Shown in pieces: positions 16,777 to 27,570 of a stretch of DNA of 64,000 nt (the stretch's first letter is position 1; every line of letters starts with the position of its first letter). Source of the DNA: Lacisediminimonas profundi (lineage in GTDB: Bacteria > Pseudomonadota > Gammaproteobacteria > Burkholderiales > Burkholderiaceae_D); contig NZ_VTTH01000007.1 of the NCBI RefSeq assembly GCF_008831265.1, forward strand, positions 62,001 to 126,000. Reading direction: 5' to 3'. The position numbers and the translations under genes are program-made. The notes beneath the pieces were generated by a model. That model made no database searches. It saw nothing but the letters and a program-made list of their open reading frames with translations, and was not told where the DNA came from.

Positions 16777-17969
16777 GGCGCCTCCTGCGGCACGGCGCTG
16801 TCCAGCGCGCGCAGCGCCGAGGTCAAGCGGCCGGCCTGCTGTGCTGTGTGGGCGGCGGACAGGGTGATGCGCAGGCGGGCCGAACCAGGCGGCACCGTCG
16901 GCGGGCGGATCGCCCCCACCCACAATCCCTGCTCCTGCAACGCAGCTGCCACTCGCTGCACCTCGCCATTGCTCCCGACGATGACCGGCTGGATTGCCGT
17001 ATCGGAATCAAGCAGGCGCCAGCGCGTACCGCACAACTCTTGCTTCACCTGCGCGATCAATGCGCGCAAATGAAGCCGGCGCTGCTCGCCTTCCTCGCCT
17101 TCGATCAGGTCCAGGCTTTTCATCAGGGCATGGGCCAGCGCCGGGGGCGACGCCGTCGTGAAGATATACTGGCGCGACCTCTGCGCCAGCCATTCGATCA
17201 CGGTGTCGTGGGCAGCCACGAAGGCGCCGGCGACGCCGGCGGCCTTGCCCAGCGTGCCGACGTACACCAGATGCGGCGAGCGCAAGCCGAAATGCGACAG
17301 CACGCCGCGCCCCCTGGCACCCAGCACGCCGAAGCCATGCGCATCGTCGACCACCAGCAACGCACCGTGGCGCTCGCACAGTTGCAGCATTGCCGGCAAG
17401 GGCGCGATATCGCCGTCCATGCTGAACACGCCGTCGGTGACGACGATCTTGACCGCCGCCCGGCTCTGCGCGAGCAAGCCGGCCAACGCATCGATGTCGC
17501 CGTGCGGATAGACCCTGACTGCCGAGCGCGACAAGCGCGCGCCGTCGATCAGGGAGGCATGGTTCAGTTCTTCGGAGAACAGCTCCGCCTCCGGACCGCC
17601 CAGTGCCGTGAGCAAACCCATGTTGGCCATGTAACCGGTCGAGAAGGTGAGCGCGCGCGCACACGGTATGTGCGCGGACAGCCAGTCGGCGAAACGTTCT
17701 TCCAGCGCTACGTGCGCGCGGCTGTGGCCGTTGATCAGGTGCGATGCGCCACTGCCCGCGCCATGAACCCGCGCGCCCTCTGCCAGCGCTTCGACTACTT
17801 CCGGATGATTCGCCAGTCCCAGGTAATCGTTGCTGCAAAAGGCCAGCAGCCGGCGGCCATCGACCAGCATCTCCGGCGCGCAGGGCGTCGCCACCACCCG
17901 CCGGCGGCGCAATAGCTGCGCCTCGTCCAGTTGATCGAGCTGTCGTTGCAAGCGGTCGAGAAGTTCCAT
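16773..17969 (-). CDS. bioF: 8-amino-7-oxononanoate synthase
   Basis: 398-residue PLP enzyme joining alanine and pimeloyl-ACP/CoA. SNDYLGLANHPEV opens the fold; GSGASHLINGHSRAH is the glycine-rich region, VVDDAHGFGVLG the PLP Asp/His segment, and VGTLGKAAGVAGAFV carries the Schiff-base lysine. Start overlaps the bioA stop (TGATG). No bioC, bioH or other pimeloyl gene is visible in the window. Confidence 0.95.
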   Translation of the reverse strand: MELLDRLQRQLDQLDEAQLLRRRRVVATPCAPEMLVDGRRLLAFCSNDYLGLANHPEVVEALAEGARVHGAGSGASHLINGHSRAHVALEERFADWLSAHIPCARALTFSTGYMANMGLLTALGGPEAELFSEELNHASLIDGARLSRSAVRVYPHGDIDALAGLLAQSRAAVKIVVTDGVFSMDGDIAPLPAMLQLCERHGALLVVDDAHGFGVLGARGRGVLSHFGLRSPHLVYVGTLGKAAGVAGAFVAAHDTVIEWLAQRSRQYIFTTASPPALAHALMKSLDLIEGEEGEQRRLHLRALIAQVKQELCGTRWRLLDSDTAIQPVIVGSNGEVQRVAAALQEQGLWVGAIRPPTVPPGSARLRITLSAAHTAQQAGRLTSALRALDSAVPQEAP

Positions 17970-19309
17970 CAGTGCGGCACCACTTGTTCGAACACGGCCC
18001 GGGTACGCTGCGCCAGATGCCCGATTTCCTCATCGTCCAGCACGTAGGGGGGCATCAGATAGACGGTGCGACCGATCGGCCGCAGCAGCACTTCCTGATC
18101 CAGCCCGGCCGCAAACATGCGGCGGGCGAAGGATGCTGCCTGCGCGGGATCGTCGATCCGGGCGTCGAAGGCCCAGATCATTCCCTGCTGGCGGAAATGG
18201 CAAACTCGCGGATGCGCGGCCAGCGGGGCCAGCCCCGCGCTCAATTGCCGTGCCCGCTCCCGGTTGGCATCCAGCACATCGTCCTCATCGAAAATCTGCA
18301 GCGTCGCCAGCGCGGCGCGGCAGGCCAGCGGGTTGCCGGTATACGAATGCGAATGCAGGAAGCCGCGCGCCAGTTCGCGGTCATAGAAAGCCTGGTACAC
18401 CTCATCGGTGGTCATTACCAGCGACAGCGGCAGATAACCGCCGCTGATGCCTTTGGACAGGCAGAGGAAATCCGGCCAGATGCCGGCCTGCTCGCAGGCA
18501 AAGAAGGAACCGGTACGGCCGCAGCCGACCGCAATCTCATCGGCGATCAGGTGCACCTGATACTGATCGCACAGTTTGCGCACTGCCCGCAGGTAGGCCG
18601 GATCATGCATGACCATGCCGGCAGCGCATTGCACCAGCGGCTCGACGATCACGGCGGCAATCGAATCCCCGCGTTGCTGGAGCAAGGTTTCGAGCGAAGC
18701 AGCAGCGCGCGCAGCCACATCGGCCGCGCTCTCGCCCGGCTGGGCCTGCCGCGCATCAGGCGTCGCGACCACGTGCGCTGTCTTCAGCATCGGGCCGTAT
18801 GCATCACGAAAAAGCGCGACGTCAGTGACGCCGAGCGCACCGATGGTCTCGCCGTGATAGCTGCCCTGCAGACAGACGAATTCCTGCTTGCCCGGCCGGC
18901 CGCCGTTGCGCCAGGCATGGAAGCTCATCTTCAGCGCGATCTCGACTGCCGACGCACCGTCCGAGGCGTAGAAGCAATGGCCGAGCGCATGGCCGGTGAG
19001 CGCCGACAGCCGCTCCGACAACTGCACCACCGGTTCGTGGGTAAACCCGGCCAGCATTGCATGCTCGAGCCGTTGCAGTTGATCTACCAGGGCCGCGTTG
19101 ATGCGCGGGTTGGCATGACCGAACAGGTTGACCCACCATGAGCTGATGGCGTCGAGGTAGCGGCGGCCTTCATGATCGAACAACCACGCACCCTGCCCGC
19201 GCGCGAGCGCGACCAGGGGCATGGTTTCGTGGTGCTGCATCTGGGTACAGGGGTGCCACACGCTGTCCAGGCTGCGTGACACCCAGTCCCCTTTCAAAGC
19301 TGCATTCAA
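17969..19309 (-). CDS. bioA: Adenosylmethionine-8-amino-7-oxononanoate aminotransferase
   Basis: About 446-residue PLP aminotransferase making diaminopelargonate. WHPCTQMQHH is the BioA N-terminal signature; SSWWVNLFGHANP, YASDGASAVEIALKM, QGSYHGETIGALG, VEPLVQ and IADEIAVGCGRTG follow, with the lysine at LCLSKGISGG. The start is uncertain: no ATG precedes the signature without running into the hydratase gene. TTG at 19309 with GGAG six bases before it is used here; GTG at 19282 (VSRSLDSV, with AGGGG) is the alternative. The frame overlaps the hydratase stop region only if extended. In many BioA proteins the Asp after IADE is followed by a different residue; AVGCGRTG is normal. Confidence 0.9.
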   Translation of the reverse strand: MNAALKGDWVSRSLDSVWHPCTQMQHHETMPLVALARGQGAWLFDHEGRRYLDAISSWWVNLFGHANPRINAALVDQLQRLEHAMLAGFTHEPVVQLSERLSALTGHALGHCFYASDGASAVEIALKMSFHAWRNGGRPGKQEFVCLQGSYHGETIGALGVTDVALFRDAYGPMLKTAHVVATPDARQAQPGESAADVAARAAASLETLLQQRGDSIAAVIVEPLVQCAAGMVMHDPAYLRAVRKLCDQYQVHLIADEIAVGCGRTGSFFACEQAGIWPDFLCLSKGISGGYLPLSLVMTTDEVYQAFYDRELARGFLHSHSYTGNPLACRAALATLQIFDEDDVLDANRERARQLSAGLAPLAAHPRVCHFRQQGMIWAFDARIDDPAQAASFARRMFAAGLDQEVLLRPIGRTVYLMPPYVLDDEEIGHLAQRTRAVFEQVVPH

Positions 19310-19346
19310 TGACTGCTCCGGATTGTTGCGGTAGCGCGGGCCTGGT

Positions 19347-20147
19347 TCAGGCCAGCCAGCGCGGCTTGCGTTTTTCGAGGAAGGACTGCACGCCATCGCG
19401 GCCGTCCTCCGAGGCGCGGATGTCGGCAATGCGGCCGACGGTGTCCGCGATCAGCACGTCGTCGATCGGCCGTCCGGCGACATCCCGGACCAGCCGCTTG
19501 GCTTCGCCGACCGCTTGCGGACTGGCGGCCAACAGCGCTTTCAGGATACCGGCGACGGTACTGTCGAGCGCATCGGCCGTCACCACTTCGTGCACCAGCC
19601 CGAAGCGGTGCGCTTCCTGCGCGGAAAACCGCTCTGCCGTCAGGAAATAGCGGCGCGCTGCGGACGCCCCCATCGCGCGGACGACGTAGGGCGAGATTGT
19701 CGCAGGGATCAAGCCGATTTTTACCTCGGAAAGACAAAACTGCGCGGTAGCAACAGCAACCGCAATATCGGCGATGGCAGCCAGCCCGACGCCGCCGGCA
19801 TAGGCGTCGCCCTGGATGCGCGCGACCACTGGCTTCGGGCACAGGTCGATGGTGCGCAGCATCGCAGCCAGTTCGGACGCATCGGCCAGGTTTTCGGCCC
19901 GGCTGTAAGCAGCCATCTTCTTCATCCAGTTCAGGTCGCCGCCGGCACAAAACGCGGGACCGTTGGCTGCCAGCACAATGGCGCGTACGGCGGGATCGGC
20001 GCCGAGCCGCTCGAAGGCGGCGGTGATCTCGGCGATGGCAGTTTCGTTGAAAGCGTTGCGCACTTCCGGCCGGTTCAGGGTCACGGTGGCAACGTGGCCA
20101 TCGACGGCGACGGCAATGCTCTGGTAGTCAGTACTGGTCAGGCTCAT
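19347..20147 (-). CDS. liuC: Enoyl-CoA hydratase, probable methylglutaconyl-CoA hydratase
   Basis: 266-residue crotonase. ATG at 20147 (MSLTSTDYQSI) is preferred over a longer frame. Oxyanion-hole AANGPAFCAGGDLNWM and the second CoA/oxyanion segment AYAGGVGLAAIADIAVA are intact; the typical LSEVKIGLIPATISPYV follows. In leucine breakdown it hydrates 3-methylglutaconyl-CoA to HMG-CoA. The step is assigned by position, 16 bases after the carboxylase beta gene; crotonase specificity cannot be read from sequence alone. Confidence 0.9.
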   Translation of the reverse strand: MSLTSTDYQSIAVAVDGHVATVTLNRPEVRNAFNETAIAEITAAFERLGADPAVRAIVLAANGPAFCAGGDLNWMKKMAAYSRAENLADASELAAMLRTIDLCPKPVVARIQGDAYAGGVGLAAIADIAVAVATAQFCLSEVKIGLIPATISPYVVRAMGASAARRYFLTAERFSAQEAHRFGLVHEVVTADALDSTVAGILKALLAASPQAVGEAKRLVRDVAGRPIDDVLIADTVGRIADIRASEDGRDGVQSFLEKRKPRWLA

Positions 20148-20163
20148 GATTTGTTCCACATTC

Positions 20164-21767
<1,604 letters not shown>

Positions 21768-21771
<4 letters not shown>

Positions 21772-22157
21772 TTGTCTTTTTCGGGAAAACTGCCATCCAC
21801 GTACCACCACCTGCCCTGCTCCCGCACGAAGTTGCTCACTTCGTGCAGGCGATGCCCGCGCCCATCCGCCCGGTAGCGCGCGACGAATTCAACGATTGCG
21901 CTGTCTGCCGCTGTCTCATGCCGCTTTACCTCCAGGCCCAGCCACTTGACGCCATCCTCGGTTAGTGGCGGCACCGGCCGGGTGCGCGCATGCCAGGTCT
22001 GCAGCAGGTATTGCTCGTTGCGCAGCACGTAGGCGCTGTAGCGCGAGCGCATCAGCGCCGCTGCGTCAGGTGCCGCTTCGCCGCCCTCAATATAGCGGCC
22101 GCAACATTGCGAGAAGATGCCACCTCCGCAGGGGCAGGCCTGTCCCTTGCCGCTCAA
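21768..22157 (-). CDS. YchJ-family SEC-C metal-binding protein
   Basis: 129 residues of the UPF0225/YchJ type. N-terminal [18 protein letters not shown] has the zinc-binding cysteines. Then [22 protein letters not shown] is the family core, and it ends in an NTF2-like part. Function is not established. It overlaps both neighbours by four bases (ATGA on each side), so it is translated together with the carboxylase beta gene. Confidence 0.88.
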
Positions 22158-23167
22158 GTCTTTTTCGCCTTTTCGGCGACCGGCCCGCCGGCGGCTTTCC
22201 AGGCGCCGAAGCCGCCCTCGATGTCCGCCACCCTGGGCAGGCCCATGTCCTGAACGGTTGCCGTGGTCAGCGCGCTGCGCCAGCCGGCGGCGCAGAAGAA
22301 AATGAATTCCCTGGGTTCGGCGAACTGCGGCTTGTGATAGGGGGAATCCGGATCGACCCAGAATTCGATCATGCCGCGCGGAGCGTGAAAGGCGCCCGGC
22401 ACCATGCCTTCGCGTTCCAGTTCGCGCACATCGCGGATGTCGACGAACTGCACGTCCGGATCGTCCAGCCTGGCCAGCGCTTCTTCCACGGTATAGCGGC
22501 GGATCCTGGCGCTTGCCTCGTCGACCATCTGGCGATAACCCTTGCTTGCCGTCTTCTCGCCGAGGCTGGTCGCGCCGGATAACAAGGCATCGATCTGTTC
22601 AAACCGGTCGAAGCCCCAGAACGGCTCGCCGTCGACAATCATGAATGGCGCGCCAAATACGCCGCGCTGCAGGGCAGCCTCGGTGTCGGCCTTGACCTGC
22701 TCGCGCACGCCGGCGCTGTTCATCCCCTCGGTCAGCCGCGCCACGTCCAAGCCCATTGCCACGCCGACCTGCACCACGTTGTCGGGCGAGCCGATGTCGA
22801 TGTTGTCGACGAAATAGGCACGGAAGATCGACCTGGCGAATGCAACAGCCTGTTCGTCGCCATGTTCGGCACGAACCCACAGCATGGCGCGCGCAGCGGC
22901 CGCCGACGACACCGGGAACGGCTCGGGCATGTTGAAGTCGATCTGGTTGAAGCGCGCGGTGCGTTTGAAATCAAGCAGCGCATAGTCGCCCTTGAGCGGC
23001 AAGGCGGTCAGCGGCGCACCGCCGGTGGTGCGAAACATAACGCCCAGCAGTATCGGCTGCCAGCGCACTTTCCTGCCATGCCGGGCGGCCAGTGCATCGA
23101 TCGCGGTGGACGCGAAATACGCGTAGGGCGATGAGAAATCAAAAAAGAATTCGATGTCCGCTGCCAT
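22154..23167 (-). CDS. Fusion: DsbA-type 2-hydroxychromene-2-carboxylate isomerase plus rhodanese
   Basis: 337 residues from the ATG at 23167 (MAADIEFFFDFSSPYAYF) with AGGAG five bases before it. Residues 1-200 are a HCCA isomerase/GST-kappa domain (FDFSSPYAYFAS; FGAPFMIVDGEPFWGFDRF at about 171-189). From about 205 a complete rhodanese domain follows (VQFVDIRDVRELEREG at 239-254; active-site loop CAAGWRSA with Cys292). In related bacteria, as recalled, these are two adjacent genes; here one uninterrupted frame joins them. Glutathione-dependent isomerase plus sulfur transfer would be the combined chemistry. The substrate is unknown; the liu operon context suggests an acyl or keto acid detoxification role. 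Confidence 0.88.
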   Translation of the reverse strand: MAADIEFFFDFSSPYAYFASTAIDALAARHGRKVRWQPILLGVMFRTTGGAPLTALPLKGDYALLDFKRTARFNQIDFNMPEPFPVSSAAAARAMLWVRAEHGDEQAVAFARSIFRAYFVDNIDIGSPDNVVQVGVAMGLDVARLTEGMNSAGVREQVKADTEAALQRGVFGAPFMIVDGEPFWGFDRFEQIDALLSGATSLGEKTASKGYRQMVDEASARIRRYTVEEALARLDDPDVQFVDIRDVRELEREGMVPGAFHAPRGMIEFWVDPDSPYHKPQFAEPREFIFFCAAGWRSALTTATVQDMGLPRVADIEGGFGAWKAAGGPVAEKAKKT

Positions 23168-23222
23168 GCTGTCTCCTGTCTGGTCTGATGTCATTTAACG
23201 CCGCGGGGGCGCGGCCGGCCGC

Positions 23223-24353
23223 TCAGGCCAGTGCGCGCGCGATCAGCATTTTCTGTATGTCGCTGGTGCCTTCATAGATCTGGCAAACCCGCACGTCGCG
23301 GTAAATCCGCTCGACCGGAAAATCATTGACGTAGCCATAACCGCCGTGGATCTGGAGCGCCGCCGAGCACACCTTCTCGGCCATCTCGCTGGCGAACAGC
23401 TTGGCCATTGCGGCTTCGGTCAGGCAGGGACGACCGGCATCCTTCAGGCTGGCCGCGTGCCAGATCATCTGGCGCGCCACCGCAATCTGCGTCGCCATCT
23501 CGGCTAGCCGGAATTCGATCGCTTGATGGGCAATCAGCGCCTGGCCGAAACTGGTGCGCTCTTTCGCATAAGCCAGCGCCGCTTCGAAGGCTGCGCGCGC
23601 CATGCCGACCGACTGCGCAGCAATGCCGATGCGCCCGCCCTCCAGCCCCGACAGCGCAATCTTGTAGCCCTGCCCTTCTTCGCCGATCAGGTTTGCTGCC
23701 GGTATGCGGCAGTCCTCGAACAGGATCTGCGCGGTATCCGATGAACGCTGGCCGAGCTTGTCCTCCAGTCGCGCCACCACATAACCGGGCGTATCGGTCG
23801 GCACCCAGAATGCGCTGATGCCGCGCTTGCCGGCATCCTTGTCGGTCACCGCCATCACGATCGCGACGTCGGCGTTCTTGCCACTGGTCGTGAATTGCTT
23901 GACGCCATTGAGCACGTACTCACCGCCATCGCGCACCGCCGTGGTGCGCAGGTTGGACGCCTCGCTGCCAGCGTGCGGTTCGGTCAGGCAGAACGCGCCC
24001 AGCAGCTTGCCGCTGGCCAGCGGCCGCAGCCATTGTTCCTTCTGCGCGTCGTTCGCCATCGTCAGGCCGATGCTGCAGACCGGGCAATTGTTGACCGAGA
24101 TGATGGTGGAGGTGCCGCCGTCGCCGGCGGCTATTTCCTCCAGCACCAACGCCAGCGACAGGTAGTCGAGGCCGGCGCCGCCCAGCGATTCCGGCACGAC
24201 GATGCCGAATGCGCCCAACTGCGCCAGGCCGGCGAGCGCCTCGCGCGGGAACAGATGCTCGCGATCCCAGCGCGCTGCATTCGGCGCAATCTGTTCCCGC
24301 ACATAGGCGCGAACCGCGTCGCGGACCATCTCATGTTGTTCGCTCAGCAGCAT
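23223..24353 (-). CDS. Acyl-CoA dehydrogenase
   Basis: 376-residue FAD enzyme. CLTEPHAGSEASNLRTTA and LNGVKQFTTSGKNAD are the flavin/substrate segments, QIHGGYGYVNDFPVER the ADP-contacting part, and YEGTSDIQ near the C-terminus carries the catalytic glutamate position of short/medium-chain members. It differs from the isovaleryl type at 27571-28761, so it likely serves another acyl-CoA (short, straight or branched) in the same regulon. It lies after a strong hairpin and a 170-bp gap. Confidence 0.9.
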   Translation of the reverse strand: MLLSEQHEMVRDAVRAYVREQIAPNAARWDREHLFPREALAGLAQLGAFGIVVPESLGGAGLDYLSLALVLEEIAAGDGGTSTIISVNNCPVCSIGLTMANDAQKEQWLRPLASGKLLGAFCLTEPHAGSEASNLRTTAVRDGGEYVLNGVKQFTTSGKNADVAIVMAVTDKDAGKRGISAFWVPTDTPGYVVARLEDKLGQRSSDTAQILFEDCRIPAANLIGEEGQGYKIALSGLEGGRIGIAAQSVGMARAAFEAALAYAKERTSFGQALIAHQAIEFRLAEMATQIAVARQMIWHAASLKDAGRPCLTEAAMAKLFASEMAEKVCSAALQIHGGYGYVNDFPVERIYRDVRVCQIYEGTSDIQKMLIARALA

Positions 24354-24378
24354 TGCGCTCGCTTCAGTTCGAGGGTCA

Positions 24379-24400
24379 CGAAGGCAGGGGCCTGCCTTCG
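24379..24400. other. Strong 10-bp-stem hairpin upstream of the acyl-CoA dehydrogenase
   Basis: CGAAGGCAGG pairs exactly with CCTGCCTTCG around a GG loop, 26 bases before the dehydrogenase start on the minus strand. No T-run follows it, so termination is doubtful. It may be an mRNA-processing or attenuation element between the thiolase and dehydrogenase genes. The rest of the gap (24401-24525) holds no gene. Confidence 0.6.
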
Positions 24401-24525
24401 CTTTGATGAAACTGCCGCACGAATTCCCGGCCGGTCCAGCGCGAAACGCCCGGGGATCAGTGCGACAGCCATCGCTTACTGCACCGTCTTTTACTCCGTT
24501 GTTACTCCATCTGCTACACGGTCAC

Positions 24526-25707
24526 TTACACCATCTCGATTGCCATTGCCGTGGCTTCGCCGCCGCCGATGCACAGCGTGGCGACGCCGCGCTTGCCGCC
24601 GGTCTTTTTCAGCGCGCCGAGCAGGGTAACGACGATGCGCGCGCCGGATGCGCCGATCGGATGGCCAAGCGCGCAGGCGCCGCCATGGATATTGATCTTG
24701 TCGTGCGAGATGTTGTGCTCGCGCATGGCTGCCATGGCGACCACGGCGAAGGCTTCATTGACTTCGAACAGGTCGACGTCGGCAGTGCTCCAGCCCACCT
24801 TCTTGTACAACTTTTCGATCGCGCCCACGGGAGCCGTGGTGAACCAGTTCGGCTCCTGCGAGTGGCGGGCATGGCCGAGGATTCGGGCGATCGGCTTGCA
24901 GCCGAGCTTCTTCGCCGTCGACTCGCGCATCAGCACCAGTGCTGCCGCGCCGTCGTTGATCGAGGATGAAGAGGCGGCGGTAATCGTGCCGTCCTTCTTG
25001 AACGCCGGCTTGAGCGTTGCGATCTTGTCGATCTTCGCCTTCAACGGACCTTCGTCCTTGTCGACCACCACATCGCCGCCGCGGCCCTTGACGGTCACCG
25101 GCGCGATTTCCCACTGGAACGAGCCGTCAGCAGTCGCTGCCTGGGCGCGCTTCACCGATTCGATCGCGAATGCGTCCTGCGCTTCACGGGTGAACTGGTA
25201 CTTGCCCGCGCATTCCTCGCCGAAAGTACCCATCGAACGGCCGGCTTCGTATGCATCTTCCAGGCCGTCGAGCATCATGTGGTCGTAGATCGTGCCGTGG
25301 CCGATGCGATATCCGCCGCGCGCCTTGGGGATCAGGTAGGGAGCGTTGGTCATCGATTCCATGCCGCCCGCGACCACCACTTCATTGGTGCCGGCCAGCA
25401 GCGAGTCGTAGCCGAACATGGCAGCCTGCATTGCGGATCCGCACATCTTTGACATCGTCACCGCGCCGGCGGAAGTCGGAATGCCGGCCTTGATTGCCGC
25501 CTGGCGTGCCGGCGCCTGGCCCTGCCCTGCCATCAGGCAGTTGCCGAACAGGACATCCTGCACCTGTTCCGGCGCAATGCCTGCGCGCTCGACCGCCGCA
25601 CGGATCGCAACCGCGCCAAGCTCGCTGGCAGTTACAGACGAAAAATCGCCCTGGAAGGCACCCATCGGGGTACGGGCAGCGCCGACAATTACGATTGGAT
25701 CGTTCAT
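24526..25707 (-). CDS. Acetyl-CoA C-acyltransferase (thiolase)
   Basis: 393-residue biosynthetic/degradative thiolase. Acyl-accepting Cys in SKMCGSAMQAAM (about residue 88-91), the His of NIHGGACALGHPIGASGAR, and the Cys of CIGGGEATAMAIEM complete the triad. It cleaves or forms acetoacetyl-CoA, fitting the acetoacetate end of leucine breakdown. GGAGC precedes its ATG; it follows aceK by 34 bases on the same strand. Confidence 0.92.
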   Translation of the reverse strand: MNDPIVIVGAARTPMGAFQGDFSSVTASELGAVAIRAAVERAGIAPEQVQDVLFGNCLMAGQGQAPARQAAIKAGIPTSAGAVTMSKMCGSAMQAAMFGYDSLLAGTNEVVVAGGMESMTNAPYLIPKARGGYRIGHGTIYDHMMLDGLEDAYEAGRSMGTFGEECAGKYQFTREAQDAFAIESVKRAQAATADGSFQWEIAPVTVKGRGGDVVVDKDEGPLKAKIDKIATLKPAFKKDGTITAASSSSINDGAAALVLMRESTAKKLGCKPIARILGHARHSQEPNWFTTAPVGAIEKLYKKVGWSTADVDLFEVNEAFAVVAMAAMREHNISHDKINIHGGACALGHPIGASGARIVVTLLGALKKTGGKRGVATLCIGGGEATAMAIEMV

Positions 25708-25741
25708 TTTTGCTCCATTTCAAAGTTTCGATAGACTGGTA

Positions 25742-27529
25742 TCAGGCCGCCGTGAGGGCGGCCTTTGCCTGGGGTTTAAAACTGAACCGACTTTCCTGGG
25801 GATAGGGAAATACATCCGCCATCCAGCCTTCCAGGATGCGCTGCTTGCCCGCATTCCAGTACTCCGCGGTGAGCAAGTCGGCGTGATGTTTCAGGAACGC
25901 CGACTTCACCTGGGGGTTGCCGAGCAGGAAAGTGCCGAACTGCTCGGGGAACACGTCATTCCTTGCCACCGGATACCAAGGCTCGGCCGACATCTCGTCT
26001 TCCAGCGTGCGAGCCTCCGGTATCTTGCGAAAATTACAATCGCTGATGTACTCGATTTCGTCGTAATCGTAGAACACTACGCGCCCCTGGCGGGTAACGC
26101 CGAAATTCTTGTACAGCATGTCACCGGGGAATATGTTAACCGCAACCATGTCCTTGATGGCGTTTCCGTATTCAATCACACCGTGCTCCAGGGCGCTCAG
26201 GTCGCCCTCCCGCTCGGCCTTTTCCAGCCAGATGTTCAGCGGCACCATGCGCCGCTCGATGTACAGGTGCCGTATGACGATCTGGTCCTGTTCCTCCTCC
26301 ACCACCGAAGGCGCGACCTGCTTCAGTTCCGCCAGCAGCGCCTCCGAGAAGCGGGCGCGGGGAAAGGCGACGTCGGAATATTCCAGCGTGTCGGCCATGC
26401 GGCCGACACGGTCGTGATATTTCACCAGCAAGTATTTCTTCTGCACCTGTTCGCGCGTGGTTTCCTTGGGTGGCGGGAAAAAATCCTTGATCACCTTGAA
26501 CACATAGGGAAACGACGGCAGCGTGAACACCACCATCACCAGCCCGCGTATGCCGGGTGCGCTTTCGAACACGTCCGACGAGTGGCGCAGATGATGCAGG
26601 AAGTCGCGATAGAACAGCGCCTTGCCCTGCTTTTGCAGCCCGAGGATGGTGTAGATCTCGCTGGCCGGCTTGAATGGCATCATGCTCTTGAGGAAGCTGA
26701 CATAGGCCGACGGCACTTCCATGTCGACCATGAAGTAAGCGCGCGTGAATGAAAACAGCAGCGTGATCAGGCGCGGGTCGAACAGCACCGTGTCGAGCTC
26801 CAGTCCCGCCGGTCCGTGCAGGATCGGTATCACGAACGGATACTCGCGATTGCCATTGATGATCTTGCCGACCACATAGGCGCCCTTGTTACGGTAGAAC
26901 AAGCTAGCCAGCACTTGCAACTGGTGATTGGGCTCCAGTTGCTCGGCGCCCAGCATGAAGCGCAGCCTTGCTTCGACAAAACCGACGTCGCGGTCGAGGT
27001 CGTCGAACAGCGCATCGAGCTGGAAATTGGTGATGACGCGACGCAGCGCGTAGTGCAGTCCGTCGGCGCCCGGATAGTAGACGCGATAGGTGGGCGCGAT
27101 TTCCTCGGTCTCGATGTACTCGGTCGATATCGCCGGTCGCACGAAGATGAAATCGTTGTTGAAATAGCGGCGGTGCAATATCCGGCAGAAGACTGAATTG
27201 AAAAAGGTCTCTGCCAGCTCGGGCTGCTTGTGGCCGGTCAGCAGCCCGATGTAATGCAGCTTCACTTCGCGCCAGACGTCGTCGGTCAGCGCTGCCTGGC
27301 TGGTGCTGCCGCGCAGCGCCTCGACGCACTCCTGTACGCGCGTGTCATAGTAGGCGATGCGTTCCCGGGCCTCCTGCTGCGCGAGCTTCCATTGGCGACG
27401 CTCGAAATGCCGGCGCGCCGCCTTGCTGGCCTCGCGGAACAGGCGGTAGTGACGGTCGAAGCCGTCCAGGATCGCGCGCGCCGTGTCGTAGCCGATGCCG
27501 GAAGAAAGGAGGCGCGGGAAGGCTGGCAT
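25742..27529 (-). CDS. aceK: Isocitrate dehydrogenase kinase/phosphatase
   Basis: 595 residues, close to the usual 570-600. N-terminal regulatory part with [12 protein letters not shown], then a kinase-like C-terminal half: [46 protein letters not shown] (substrate contact and ATP lysine region), and [26 protein letters not shown] with the catalytic Asp pair. It switches isocitrate flow between the TCA cycle and glyoxylate shunt. Placed between isovaleryl-CoA dehydrogenase and thiolase, 41 bases after the former, so it is probably under LiuR control rather than with aceA/aceB. Confidence 0.95.
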   Translation of the reverse strand: MPAFPRLLSSGIGYDTARAILDGFDRHYRLFREASKAARRHFERRQWKLAQQEARERIAYYDTRVQECVEALRGSTSQAALTDDVWREVKLHYIGLLTGHKQPELAETFFNSVFCRILHRRYFNNDFIFVRPAISTEYIETEEIAPTYRVYYPGADGLHYALRRVITNFQLDALFDDLDRDVGFVEARLRFMLGAEQLEPNHQLQVLASLFYRNKGAYVVGKIINGNREYPFVIPILHGPAGLELDTVLFDPRLITLLFSFTRAYFMVDMEVPSAYVSFLKSMMPFKPASEIYTILGLQKQGKALFYRDFLHHLRHSSDVFESAPGIRGLVMVVFTLPSFPYVFKVIKDFFPPPKETTREQVQKKYLLVKYHDRVGRMADTLEYSDVAFPRARFSEALLAELKQVAPSVVEEEQDQIVIRHLYIERRMVPLNIWLEKAEREGDLSALEHGVIEYGNAIKDMVAVNIFPGDMLYKNFGVTRQGRVVFYDYDEIEYISDCNFRKIPEARTLEDEMSAEPWYPVARNDVFPEQFGTFLLGNPQVKSAFLKHHADLLTAEYWNAGKQRILEGWMADVFPYPQESRFSFKPQAKAALTAA

Positions 27530-27570
27530 GATGCGTTACCGGGGGGATTGGGTTGCGGCCCGCAATGGAC

